Shown piece after piece: positions 23,431 through 31,416 of a stretch of 64,000 nucleotides of DNA. The notes beneath the pieces are model-generated. The model worked only from the letters and a program-made list of their open reading frames with translations. It searched no databases and was not told the DNA's origin. Numbering within the stretch: position 1 is the first letter of the stretch; each line of letters begins with the position of its first letter. Source of the stretch: DMER64 sp049652385 (GTDB lineage: Bacteria > Bacteroidota > Bacteroidia > Bacteroidales > UBA932); contig JBASDX010000005.1 in NCBI GenBank assembly GCA_049652385.1, forward strand, positions 62,001 through 126,000, written 5' to 3'. Position numbers and translations under genes: made by a program.

Positions 23431-24375
23431 ATGAAACTTGTATTTTTAGATGCTGATATGATGGGCGGCGACATTGATTTAACCCCGCTCAAAGCGTTCG
23501 GAGAACTTACCATATACAACCGGACAAAAGCTTCAGAAGTCATTGAACGTATAGCGCACGCAGATATAGTCATCGTAAACAAGGTAAAACTGGGCAAAGC
23601 AGAAATAGACGCAGCCAAACGCCTGAAGCTGATTTGTGTGGCCGCTACCGGGATGGATCCTATTGACCTGGCCTATGCCGCCGAGCGTGGCATTCCCGTA
23701 AAGAACGTAGCCGGCTATTCTACGGATAGCGTGGCACAAACGGCTTTTCTTCACTTTCTTTCCGTAACACAGCATGGACCGTATTTTAACGCGTACACCC
23801 ATTCGCAGGACTACCCTGCCAGTGGCGTACCTACCCATTTTGGTGGCAAGTACTTTCATGAACTTCATGGAAAACGGCTGGGAATTATAGGACTGGGTGC
23901 TATAGGACACAAAGTGGCGGCCATCGCCTCGGCTTTTGGGATGGAGGTGGTTTTCTATTCCACCAGCGGTTCCGACCGCTCCCATGGCAAGTACGAGCGG
24001 CTGGAGCTGGATGAACTGCTGCAGACGAGCGATCTGGTGAGCATCCACGCTCCGCTCAACGACAAAACGCGTGGTTTGATTGGCAAAGCGCAACTGGAGC
24101 TGATGAAACCCGGCGCCTACCTGTTCAATCTGGGCCGAGGCGCCATTGTGGACGAATGTGCCCTGGTTGACGCTTTGAACGCCGGCCGTCTGGCCGGTGC
24201 CGGCATAGATGTCTTTAGCACAGAGCCGCTCCCGGCAGACCATTGTTACTACAAGGTAAAAGACAAAAGCAAGCTGTTTTTAACCCCGCATATAGGCTGG
24301 GCTTCCATAGAAGCACGCACTCGGCTGGTGGCCATGATGGCAGAGAATATCAGTCAATATATAGCTTCCCGTTAG
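23431..24375 (+). CDS. D-2-hydroxyacid dehydrogenase (glycerate/hydroxypyruvate type)
   Basis: 314 residues, NAD-dependent D-isomer-specific 2-hydroxyacid dehydrogenase. The Rossmann motif is G-L-G-A-I-G near residue 156, the catalytic Arg lies in N-L-G-R-G-A-I-V-D-E, Glu in D-V-F-S-T-E-P-L-P and His in T-P-H-I-G-W-A. The G-W-A-S after the His is usual for glycerate dehydrogenase/hydroxypyruvate reductase, but the substrate is not certain. It may be read with the upstream lipoprotein (5-nt gap). Confidence 0.88.
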   Translation: MKLVFLDADMMGGDIDLTPLKAFGELTIYNRTKASEVIERIAHADIVIVNKVKLGKAEIDAAKRLKLICVAATGMDPIDLAYAAERGIPVKNVAGYSTDSVAQTAFLHFLSVTQHGPYFNAYTHSQDYPASGVPTHFGGKYFHELHGKRLGIIGLGAIGHKVAAIASAFGMEVVFYSTSGSDRSHGKYERLELDELLQTSDLVSIHAPLNDKTRGLIGKAQLELMKPGAYLFNLGRGAIVDECALVDALNAGRLAGAGIDVFSTEPLPADHCYYKVKDKSKLFLTPHIGWASIEARTRLVAMMAENISQYIASR

Positions 24376-24427
24376 CGGCGTGAACAATGGGTACAAAAAA
24401 CCCAATTCCTGAAAATCCGGGTTTTTG

Positions 24428-25690
24428 TTATTTGCAATGTACTACGGGAATGTCTTCCCATTTGGTGGTGTATTGCGGCGACAGGTGCTGGCGGCTCATA
24501 CGGATACCCTCTGTGGAGACCGTAGCCATGGACAACGTACCGGGTCCCATATCCGTATTGATATCGTCCATGACCTGCATCAAACGATCCTGTTTTTCTC
24601 TGTCGCGCGTATCGTACAAATGCAATTGTACGGCTTGTCGGGGTAGAATACCACTCAAAAGCACTCCCGCTTTTTTGTAGCCGTACCCTTTTCTGTACAA
24701 ATACGACAACTCTTTCAATACGGCCCGGTTGATTTCCGGAGTTGCGGCCGTAGCTACCGGAAAGGTAACCATGCGGCTTTCAATCTGCTGCGGTACGTCT
24801 TTTTTAAATCGGTTGGTCAGTACAAAGACAACGGCTTGGCTGCACACACTTTCCTGTTTCCGTAATTCTTCACAAACCATAAAAGCAAATAAGGATACTT
24901 GTTCCACCAATTTCTCATACTCAAAAATTTCTTTGGCAAAACTTCGGGATATACAAATCTGTTTTTTGGCAGGCGTGTGCTCCGTAAAGGCTATACAAGC
25001 TTCTCCCTGCAATTCCTTCCAGGTACGCAGCCCTGTTACGCTCATTTTCTTTTGTACCCACTGGGCCGGAACCCGGATAAAATCCCAGGCTGTGGTAATG
25101 TTGTTACCGTGCAACATCCTGGCATACCTGCGTCCAATACCCCAAATGTCTTCTACGGGCGTCACCCGCAGAATACGTTCCCTTTCTTCTGTACTCTTCA
25201 GAAAATACCCTCCCTGAAATTCCGGGTGCTTTTTGCACCATTTAGAAGCTACCTTGGCCAGCGTTTTAGTGGGAGCTACGCCCATGGAGACGGGAATTCC
25301 CGTGTTTTTCAGGCACAAAGCCGAGGCCCTTCGGGCAAACGTATCCAGGTCTTCGTGCTCCAGGCCGCGAAGATCCAGAAACGCCTCGTCAATAGAATAA
25401 ATCTCTATGGCCGGTGCCAGTTGGCGCAAGGTGGCGTGTACTCGTTTGGACATGTCGCCGTACAAGGCATAGTTGGAAGAAAGAACAGCCACCTTGTGAT
25501 TGCGTACTATGTCCTGAACTTGAAACAACGGCACTCCCATACCAATTCCCAAGGCTTTTGCCTCGTTGCTGCGCGATACTGCACAGCCGTCGTTGTTGGA
25601 CAATACAATAACAGGACGGCCGTTCAATGCCGGATTGAATACCCGTTCGCAGCTGACAAAAAAATTGTTGCAATCTGCCAGTGCGTACAT
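24428..25690 (-). CDS. umuC: DNA polymerase V catalytic subunit UmuC
   Basis: 420-residue Y-family translesion polymerase. The palm begins A-L-A-D-C-N-N-F-F-V-S-C-E-R, and the catalytic S-I-D-E-A-F-L motif lies near residue 100, with the G-I-G fingerprint of the helix-hairpin-helix (D-I-W-G-I-G-R-R). The C-terminal little-finger domain and UmuC-specific tail are present. It starts 2 nt after umuD and copies past DNA lesions together with processed UmuD. Confidence 0.95.
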   Translation of the reverse strand: MYALADCNNFFVSCERVFNPALNGRPVIVLSNNDGCAVSRSNEAKALGIGMGVPLFQVQDIVRNHKVAVLSSNYALYGDMSKRVHATLRQLAPAIEIYSIDEAFLDLRGLEHEDLDTFARRASALCLKNTGIPVSMGVAPTKTLAKVASKWCKKHPEFQGGYFLKSTEERERILRVTPVEDIWGIGRRYARMLHGNNITTAWDFIRVPAQWVQKKMSVTGLRTWKELQGEACIAFTEHTPAKKQICISRSFAKEIFEYEKLVEQVSLFAFMVCEELRKQESVCSQAVVFVLTNRFKKDVPQQIESRMVTFPVATAATPEINRAVLKELSYLYRKGYGYKKAGVLLSGILPRQAVQLHLYDTRDREKQDRLMQVMDDINTDMGPGTLSMATVSTEGIRMSRQHLSPQYTTKWEDIPVVHCK

Positions 25691-25692
25691 GG

Positions 25693-26103
25693 CTACAATT
25701 TCCTGATTACATAGCGGACAACACCCCAGACGGTAAAGTTGTTTTCCGGCCGGACTTCTATGGCTTTGTATTTTTTATTACCGGGCACCAAAAAAAGTCG
25801 GTCACCCCGCTTTTGGACATGTTTAAGCGTAAATTCACCGTCTATGAAACAAATGGCAATACACCCGTCGTAAGGTTCCACAGATTTATCCACCACCAAT
25901 ATATCACCGTCCCCTATCCCGTCGTCAATCATGCTGTTACCGCTCACACGGGCATAGAACGTAGAAGCCGGATTCTTTACAATCTCCTCTGTGATGTTCA
26001 GTCGCATATCAGAAAAATCCTCTGCCGGAGAGGGAAAACCACACTTAACCCCTTCCACAAAAGGCAGGGCTATTTCATCTTCAGAGGGCAAATACAATTT
26101 CAT
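25693..26103 (-). CDS. umuD: UmuD-type S24 self-cleaving protein
   Basis: 136 residues from ATG 26103; a TTG 18 nt further upstream lies in the promoter box and is rejected. The cleavage site Cys21-Gly22 (V-K-C-G-F-P-S-P) and the Ser57 (S-G-N-S-M) / Lys94 (F-T-L-K-H-V) dyad are present. All three are shifted by 3 from E. coli UmuD (C24-G25, S60, K97), so spacing is fully conserved. It has no DNA-binding domain, which rules out LexA. It is damage-activated by RecA-stimulated autocleavage and partners UmuC. No LexA-type operator is recognised upstream. Confidence 0.93.
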   Translation of the reverse strand: MKLYLPSEDEIALPFVEGVKCGFPSPAEDFSDMRLNITEEIVKNPASTFYARVSGNSMIDDGIGDGDILVVDKSVEPYDGCIAICFIDGEFTLKHVQKRGDRLFLVPGNKKYKAIEVRPENNFTVWGVVRYVIRKL

Positions 26104-26108
26104 AGAAA

Positions 26109-26116
26109 CAAAGGTA
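26109..26116 (-). promoter_or_regulatory. -7 box TACCTTTG, 5 nt before umuD ATG
   Basis: Exact TAnnTTTG on the minus strand followed by TTTCT and ATG. The transcript would begin at or next to the start codon. Confidence 0.5.
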
Positions 26117-26127
26117 GTCAATCTTGC

Positions 26128-26161
26128 ATAAAAAAGCGCAGCCTCTGATGAAGCTGCGCCC
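26128..26161 (-). terminator. Rho-independent terminator after rplS/tRNA-Arg
   Basis: On the minus strand GCGCAGC (26153-26159) pairs with GCTGCGC (26136-26142) around a 10-nt loop and is followed by six T's. It ends the rplS-tRNA-Arg transcript. Confidence 0.75.
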
Positions 26162-26167
26162 TTTGCG

Positions 26168-26241
26168 TGACCCCGACAGGATTCAAACCTGTAACCTTTT
26201 GATCCGTAGTCAAATGCTCTATTCAGTTAAGCTACGGGGCC
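26168..26241 (-). tRNA. tRNA-Arg (anticodon ACG)
   Basis: The acceptor arm GGCCCCG/CGGGGTC has one G-U pair and discriminator A. The anticodon stem TTTGA/TCAAA encloses loop CTACGGA (anticodon ACG), and the T-arm is ACAGG-TTTGAAT-CCTGT. CCA is not encoded. It lies just behind rplS and ahead of a terminator. Confidence 0.95.
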
Positions 26242-26248
26242 ATGGCTG

Positions 26249-26629
26249 TCAGGCTTCCGCCGTTGCCGGTTTATCCAGCACTACCCGTCTTTCTTTTATA
26301 CGGGCTTTCTTGCCGGTAAGTTTACGCAAATAGAAAATACGTGCACGACGTACTTTACCGTATTTGTTGATTTCAATGGAATCAATGAATGGGGAGTATA
26401 CAGGAAAGATACGCTCCACACCTACTCCGTTGGAGATTTTACGAACCGTAAATGTTTCCGTTGCTCCGGAACCTCTCCGTTGTATGCAAACGCCACGGAA
26501 TTTCTGCAAACGCTCTTTACTCTCGTCTCTGATGATATAAGTTACCGTAATGGTATCACCTGCTTTAAAATCGGGAAGTTCTTTACGCTCTCCCGCAAAT
26601 GCTTGCTCTGCTATTTTTATTAAGTCCAT
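26249..26629 (-). CDS. rplS: 50S ribosomal protein L19
   Basis: 126 residues. The L19 signature is clear: F-x-A-G-D-T-I-x-V-x-Y-I-I-R-D near residue 25, R-x-Q-x-F-R-G-V-C-I-Q-R-R-G-S-G, E-R-I-F-P-V-Y-S-P, and K-V-R-R-A-R-I-F-Y-L-R. A short C-terminal extension (K-A-R-I-K-E-R-R) follows. It sits at the 30S/50S interface. It has its own promoter with a 32-nt gap from the -7 box to the ATG and is followed by tRNA-Arg. Confidence 0.97.
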   Translation of the reverse strand: MDLIKIAEQAFAGERKELPDFKAGDTITVTYIIRDESKERLQKFRGVCIQRRGSGATETFTVRKISNGVGVERIFPVYSPFIDSIEINKYGKVRRARIFYLRKLTGKKARIKERRVVLDKPATAEA

Positions 26630-26660
26630 CTTCGTACGTATCTATTTAATTTTGGGCTTG

Positions 26661-26691
26661 CAAAGGTAGCCCTTTTTTCTTGTTACCCAAA
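26661..26691 (-). promoter_or_regulatory. rplS promoter: TTTG - 19 bp - TACCTTTG
   Basis: Complete Bacteroidota-type promoter on the minus strand: -33 TTTG at 26691-26688, a 19-nt spacer and -7 TACCTTTG at 26668-26661. It is the best full match in the window. Confidence 0.8.
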
Positions 26692-26699
26692 CTTTTTCC

Positions 26700-27776
26700 T
26701 CAAATTTTATACAAAGCTCCGCCAATATTATCATGCATACTTCCTGTCACGGAAGAAAGGCAGGACGGAATATCGCTTACGTACAGCACACCCAAAAAAG
26801 CAAAAATCAACGCTTCCTTGAAATCTATGGTCATAGTATCCGGTATGTGGTATGTAACCTGCGGAGCTACAGCTGCCATGCGTTCCATCAAATACACGTT
26901 ATACGCTCCCCCACCCGTTACCAATACCCGCGCCCCCGCCCTGACGTGCCCGGCCGTCTGCACAGCCACATGTTCGCAATACGTAGCCAAGGCATCTTCC
27001 AGGGTAAGCCCAAAGGAATATATCAACGGAAGCACCTCTTCCTCTACCCATTCCCTGCCCAAAGATTTGGGGCCCGATTTTTTGTAAAAAGGCAGGTTGT
27101 TCAAGGCGTACAAAGTCGTTTCATGTACTTTTCCGCTCCGGGCCAGCAATCCGTCTTTGTCGTAATCCCGGCCGATGGTACGCATAAAATGATTCAGCAC
27201 ATAGTTTACGGCTGTAATATCGTACGCACTGCGTGAACCATCGGGCTGTTCGGAAGAAATGTTGGAGAAACCTCCCAGATTCAGGCAATAATCGTATTCG
27301 GAAAACAAATACCTGTCGCCAATGGGTACGAGCGGTGCTCCTTGTCCGTGAAGCGCCACATCTGTTGTCCGGAAATCACACACCACAGGGATTCCTCCTT
27401 CTGCCGCAATACCGGCTCCGCTGCCAATTTGTGAAGTCAACCGGACAGCCGGCCGGTGGAAAATACTGTGTCCGTGCGACGCTACCAATTGCGGTGTTAT
27501 ACCGTGTTTTTCCACGAACCGACGCACCTGTTGTCCCAGGTACAATCCGTAATCGGAATGCAACCGCGCATATTCAGCCGCTGTCCCCGTTTGTATAGTT
27601 CCTAATGCTTTTTTTAAATCTTCCGGATACGATACCGTATCTGCCCGGAGTATTTTATAGGCCCATTTGCCGTTTTGGCGAGTGAAGGTTGCCAAGCATA
27701 AATCCAGTCCGTCCAGAGAGGTCCCCGACATCAGGCCCAATGCCGTAATGCCTTTTTCTAAATCATACGTTACCAT
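26700..27776 (-). CDS. anmK: Anhydro-N-acetylmuramic acid kinase
   Basis: 358 residues, ASKHA-fold sugar kinase that opens and phosphorylates 1,6-anhydro-MurNAc from peptidoglycan turnover. Seen are the phosphate-1 loop G-L-M-S-G-T-S-L-D-G-L-D, then G-S-H-G-H-S-I-F-H, the D-F-R-T-T-D-V-A-L-H-G-Q-G-A-P-L-V-P signature and V-T-G-G-G-A-Y-N. The 5' end overlaps the upstream M23 peptidase gene by 7 nt, which is consistent with a shared role in cell-wall recycling. Confidence 0.95.
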   Translation of the reverse strand: MVTYDLEKGITALGLMSGTSLDGLDLCLATFTRQNGKWAYKILRADTVSYPEDLKKALGTIQTGTAAEYARLHSDYGLYLGQQVRRFVEKHGITPQLVASHGHSIFHRPAVRLTSQIGSGAGIAAEGGIPVVCDFRTTDVALHGQGAPLVPIGDRYLFSEYDYCLNLGGFSNISSEQPDGSRSAYDITAVNYVLNHFMRTIGRDYDKDGLLARSGKVHETTLYALNNLPFYKKSGPKSLGREWVEEEVLPLIYSFGLTLEDALATYCEHVAVQTAGHVRAGARVLVTGGGAYNVYLMERMAAVAPQVTYHIPDTMTIDFKEALIFAFLGVLYVSDIPSCLSSVTGSMHDNIGGALYKI

Positions 27777-29635
27777 AAAAAATGTGTTTTCAATTCCGTT
27801 ACGTTTCCTTTGTGATCAGTGACTGTCACTACCAGTTGGTGACACCCTCCCTTTTTGATAATGTCCGGATCCAACAGACACGTAACACGGGAATTTTTGG
27901 CGTCGTACTCACCTAAAAGCCATTTACCGTCTACCGTTATACGGTAATCGGCTATACCCGACTGGTTGTCTTTTATAATAAAATGGATATTTCTGCGTCC
28001 ACGGATATCGGCTCCTTCCATAAAAGAAGTTTCGACTGTCGGTGGCAGCGTGTCGATGGCTATTCTGAACCTTCCAAAGGCGTTAGTTTTGAAAGAAACC
28101 GTTCCTTCGTGACCCAATCCACCGGCCGAACGCCACAAACGGGGATCTGCCTGTTGTTGATGCGGATCGCGTCCGTTATCCGATTGCCTGAGTACGTAAA
28201 CTTTGTCATGCAGGGCTTCCGGGATGTCCTCCGGGATTTGCATCCGTACTTCTACGGCTCTGTGGAGCGGCTCCTCTGCCGTATGGATAATCCATTCGCA
28301 CGCATCTTTGCGAACAACCCGGAAGGGTATGTTTTTATACAAGGCATACTCCGGAAGATCCACAACCAGTCCTTCCGTTTCAAAACGGTTGGCTCTGTCC
28401 CAAAAAAACACCCGGCTGAATTCCAACGGAGGTACTCCTTCGTTTCCCGGGGCCCGTCCGTCTGCGTCAGGCATCCATTCCGAGGTGCCAGCCCCGAGGT
28501 CCATTTTCTCCACCAACGCTTCCAGAGCCCCTATGTTTCTAAGGGTAAAGTGTCTCGTAGTTCGGTTTCCGGCTGCATCCCGCACGACTATGCGCAAAGC
28601 GTGGTCGACGGCATCGGGTAGAGTGAACAGTCCTCCCGTAGGGGCATATATCCGGAGCGAATCCCGCAACCTGTTTCCCGGCTCCAGCCATGTTTTGAGC
28701 AAACTGCGTCCTTGTCCGGCTCTTTCAGGATAATACGTATGAGACATAACATAACGGGACATCTCCAACGGCAGATCTGTGTTCCGGTACCTGTATATCA
28801 ATTGGTCGTCCAAAAATATTTCCCAGGTTTCAATACCCATTCTGGACCACGTGTGGTTCATCCTGTCAATGGCATCTACCGCCACAAAAAAGGTGTCCGG
28901 CACATGAACCGTAATCCTGTTCCCGCGGCCGTCAAATCCGGCTGCCAAAGGTGTATGCACTATACCGTATGGCTCTGTGCGGTAAGCGTAAAATTGAACG
29001 GCCCGGATCTCCGGCGGCAACGTGTCTTCCAATTCGTACACTTTGTGTTGTAGCAAATTGGCCGAAAAAAACAGGGTGTCTTGCTCTTCCTGCTCTGTTT
29101 GAACAGGAGCCCTGTACCGGATTTCAAAATGCAGATGCGGTCCTCCGGAGTCCCCGGTATTGCCGGCTTTGCCTATTTGCTGTCCTTTACGTACGAGAAA
29201 CTGCTCCGGCTCACAGGATAGTACAATCCGGAAACTTTCTTCCTCGTATTGTTTACTCTTGACATATGCGGCTATATGCGGCGAAAACTCATGCAAATGG
29301 CCGTACAAAGAGACGGTACCGTTGGGATGCGTTACATACAGGGCATTTCCATAGCCGGATGGCGATACGGAAATGGTGGAAACATAACCATCGGCCACAG
29401 CATATACAGGAGCCCCTGCAACGCCCCCCACCCTAAAATCATACCCGGTATGAAAGTGCGTTGCCCTGAATTCCCCCATACTGCCGCTCAAAGCCAGCGG
29501 TTCTATGTGCAATGGCTTTCCGTAATACGCTTTCCAGTCAAATGTGCCGGGTTGTCCATAAACCGGATATGTCAAAAAGAAAAAAGACAGTATTCCAAAG
29601 AGTACTGTCCATCTATTACCTGATTGTGTCATCAT
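27770..29635 (-). CDS. Secreted M23 (LytM) metallopeptidase with long C-terminal region
   Basis: 621 residues with a signal peptide ending near V-Y-G-Q. The M23 zinc site is H62-x3-D66 (H-F-H-T-G-Y-D-F), with H-L-H at 167-169 as the second half and G-H-L-H around 112-115. It probably cleaves peptidoglycan cross-links in the periplasm. The remaining ~440 residues are beta-rich, with two Ig-like stretches that end in D-x-x-G-N-x-T (D-A-A-G-N-R-T-T; D-H-K-G-N-V-T). It overlaps dnaJ by 4 nt and anmK by 7 nt, so it travels on the chaperone transcript. Confidence 0.9.
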   Translation of the reverse strand: MMTQSGNRWTVLFGILSFFFLTYPVYGQPGTFDWKAYYGKPLHIEPLALSGSMGEFRATHFHTGYDFRVGGVAGAPVYAVADGYVSTISVSPSGYGNALYVTHPNGTVSLYGHLHEFSPHIAAYVKSKQYEEESFRIVLSCEPEQFLVRKGQQIGKAGNTGDSGGPHLHFEIRYRAPVQTEQEEQDTLFFSANLLQHKVYELEDTLPPEIRAVQFYAYRTEPYGIVHTPLAAGFDGRGNRITVHVPDTFFVAVDAIDRMNHTWSRMGIETWEIFLDDQLIYRYRNTDLPLEMSRYVMSHTYYPERAGQGRSLLKTWLEPGNRLRDSLRIYAPTGGLFTLPDAVDHALRIVVRDAAGNRTTRHFTLRNIGALEALVEKMDLGAGTSEWMPDADGRAPGNEGVPPLEFSRVFFWDRANRFETEGLVVDLPEYALYKNIPFRVVRKDACEWIIHTAEEPLHRAVEVRMQIPEDIPEALHDKVYVLRQSDNGRDPHQQQADPRLWRSAGGLGHEGTVSFKTNAFGRFRIAIDTLPPTVETSFMEGADIRGRRNIHFIIKDNQSGIADYRITVDGKWLLGEYDAKNSRVTCLLDPDIIKKGGCHQLVVTVTDHKGNVTELKTHFLW

Positions 29636-30801
29636 TGTGTAAACATTCTTTTCATTCTGTCAAAGAAATTTCGTTCTTCTTTGGCAGGATTTGGGGCAAA
29701 GTTAGGAGAATCCTTAAGTTTGGCCAACAAAGCTTTTTCTTCTTTGTTCAATTTTTTAGGTACCCATACTTGAATGAAGACCAACAAATCCCCCATGCTG
29801 TACCCGTTTATATCCGGCAACCCTTTGCCTCTTAAGCGCAACATGCGTCCGTTTTGGGTACCGGGATCTATTTTGATTTTTACGCGGCCGTCAATAGTAG
29901 GAATTTCGACATCATCTCCCAGGGCTGCCTGGGCAAACGACAAAAAGAGCGTATAAATAAGGTCCTGACCGTCACGCTGCAGTTCCGGATGAGGTTCTTC
30001 TTCAATGACCACCAATAAATTTCCATTCACGCCGCCACGTTTTGGAGCATTACCTTTACCCTGAATGGTAAGCTGCATTCCTTCTTCCACTCCTTTGGGA
30101 ATGGAAAACGAAATCTCTTCCGCTTGTTTGACTACGCCCTCTCCTTTACAAGCATTGCAAGGATTCGTTATGATTTTGCCTTCTCCGTTACAGGCCGGAC
30201 AAGGGCTGCTGCTTTGCATTTGTCCCAAAAACGTATGAGTAATCCGGGTAAACATCCCCGTGCCGTTACACGTGGGACACGTTTTCAAGTCCGATTCACT
30301 GACAGCCCCTTTTCCACCGCATTGACCACAAGTCACTAATTTGTTGATTTTAATGGTCTTGTCTACTCCATGGGCGATTTCTTTAAGCGTCAGTTTAACA
30401 CGAATACGAATGTCCGATCCACGTCGTACGCCGCGGCGCGTACCTGTCCGGCTGCCAAACGGGCTGCCAAATGCACCTCCACCGAATGCTTCTCCAAAAA
30501 TATCCCCAAACCTGGAGAAGATATCATCCATGGTAAAGCCGCCGGCAAAACCGCCGGGACCGCCGGCTCCCATACCGTCAACGCCGGCATGTCCAAACTG
30601 GTCATAACGTGACTTTTTGTTAGCATCACTCAGCACATCATACGCTTCTGCCGCTTCTTTGAATTTATCTTCCGCTGCTTTATCTCCCGGATTTTTATCG
30701 GGGTGGTATTGCAATGCCTTTTTACGATACGCTTTTTTAATATCATCTGCAGAAGCGTTTCTGTCAACTCCAAGGACTTCGTAATAATCTCTTTTTGCCA
30801 T
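29632..30801 (-). CDS. dnaJ: Chaperone protein DnaJ
   Basis: 389 residues, type I DnaJ. The J-domain has H33-P-D, followed by a Gly/Phe-rich linker (G-G-P-G-G-F-A-G-G-F), four C-x2-C-x-G-x-G zinc repeats between about 150 and 220, and the C-terminal substrate-binding domain. It stimulates DnaK ATPase and delivers substrates. It lies 8 nt after grpE. Confidence 0.97.
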   Translation of the reverse strand: MAKRDYYEVLGVDRNASADDIKKAYRKKALQYHPDKNPGDKAAEDKFKEAAEAYDVLSDANKKSRYDQFGHAGVDGMGAGGPGGFAGGFTMDDIFSRFGDIFGEAFGGGAFGSPFGSRTGTRRGVRRGSDIRIRVKLTLKEIAHGVDKTIKINKLVTCGQCGGKGAVSESDLKTCPTCNGTGMFTRITHTFLGQMQSSSPCPACNGEGKIITNPCNACKGEGVVKQAEEISFSIPKGVEEGMQLTIQGKGNAPKRGGVNGNLLVVIEEEPHPELQRDGQDLIYTLFLSFAQAALGDDVEIPTIDGRVKIKIDPGTQNGRMLRLRGKGLPDINGYSMGDLLVFIQVWVPKKLNKEEKALLAKLKDSPNFAPNPAKEERNFFDRMKRMFTQ

Positions 30802-30809
30802 AAGGTATG

Positions 30810-31415
30810 TTATTCGCCAACTACTACGTTAGCGAACCTGATTACTTTTCCGTTTAATGTGTATCCTTCCAACACCACATCAACAATTTTTCCTTTCATT
30901 TTCTTTTCTTTCACGGCTGTTTTGGCCACGGCACAATGGAAATCCGTATCCAATTCTTTTCCTTTGGCCTCTATCACTTTCAATCCCTTGCCTTGCAGGT
31001 AAGAAAACAACTTATTGTAAATCAATTGTACGCCTTCAACAGAGTGCGGATCTGCATCTTCCAATTGTTCCAATGTTTTCAACGCACGTTGGCAATCGTC
31101 CAACACCGGCAACATGCCGCTGATAACCTCTTCCGAAGCCGTCAATACCAGGTCCAGCCGTTCTTTGGCCGTACGTTTACGGTAATTATCAAATTCCGCC
31201 TGCAGCCTTAGCAACCGGTCAGAGGTGCTATCCAATTTCTCTTGTAACAGTTCTTCAGCCGACTTGTCACACTCTTTTGCTGCTTGTTCTTGCTCTTTTG
31301 CGACTTGTTCCTGCTCTTTTGCGACTTGTTCCTGCTCTTTTGCTTCTTGCTTGACGTTATTAGGGACATCAGGCCCGTTATGGGCCTGATGCGTTTTCTT
31401 CTCTGTTGCCTGCAT
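30810..31415 (-). CDS. grpE: Nucleotide exchange factor GrpE
   Basis: 201 residues. The long N-terminal coiled coil contains a heptad A-K-E-Q-E-Q-V repeated three times. The GrpE core follows: R-L-x-A-E-F-D-N-Y-R-K-R-T near residue 92, and the C-terminal beta domain ending V-I-R-F-A-N-V-V-V. It releases ADP from DnaK. It starts 1 nt after the dnaK stop. Confidence 0.95.
   Translation of the reverse strand: MQATEKKTHQAHNGPDVPNNVKQEAKEQEQVAKEQEQVAKEQEQAAKECDKSAEELLQEKLDSTSDRLLRLQAEFDNYRKRTAKERLDLVLTASEEVISGMLPVLDDCQRALKTLEQLEDADPHSVEGVQLIYNKLFSYLQGKGLKVIEAKGKELDTDFHCAVAKTAVKEKKMKGKIVDVVLEGYTLNGKVIRFANVVVGE
31279..31341 (-). repeat. Three 21-bp direct repeats in the grpE 5' part
   Basis: Three 21-bp units (31279-31299, 31300-31320 and 31321-31341), the last two identical and the first with two differences, code for heptads in the N-terminal coiled coil. 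They keep the frame, so copy-number change would lengthen or shorten the coil without frameshift. Confidence 0.8.
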
Positions 31416-31416
31416 A

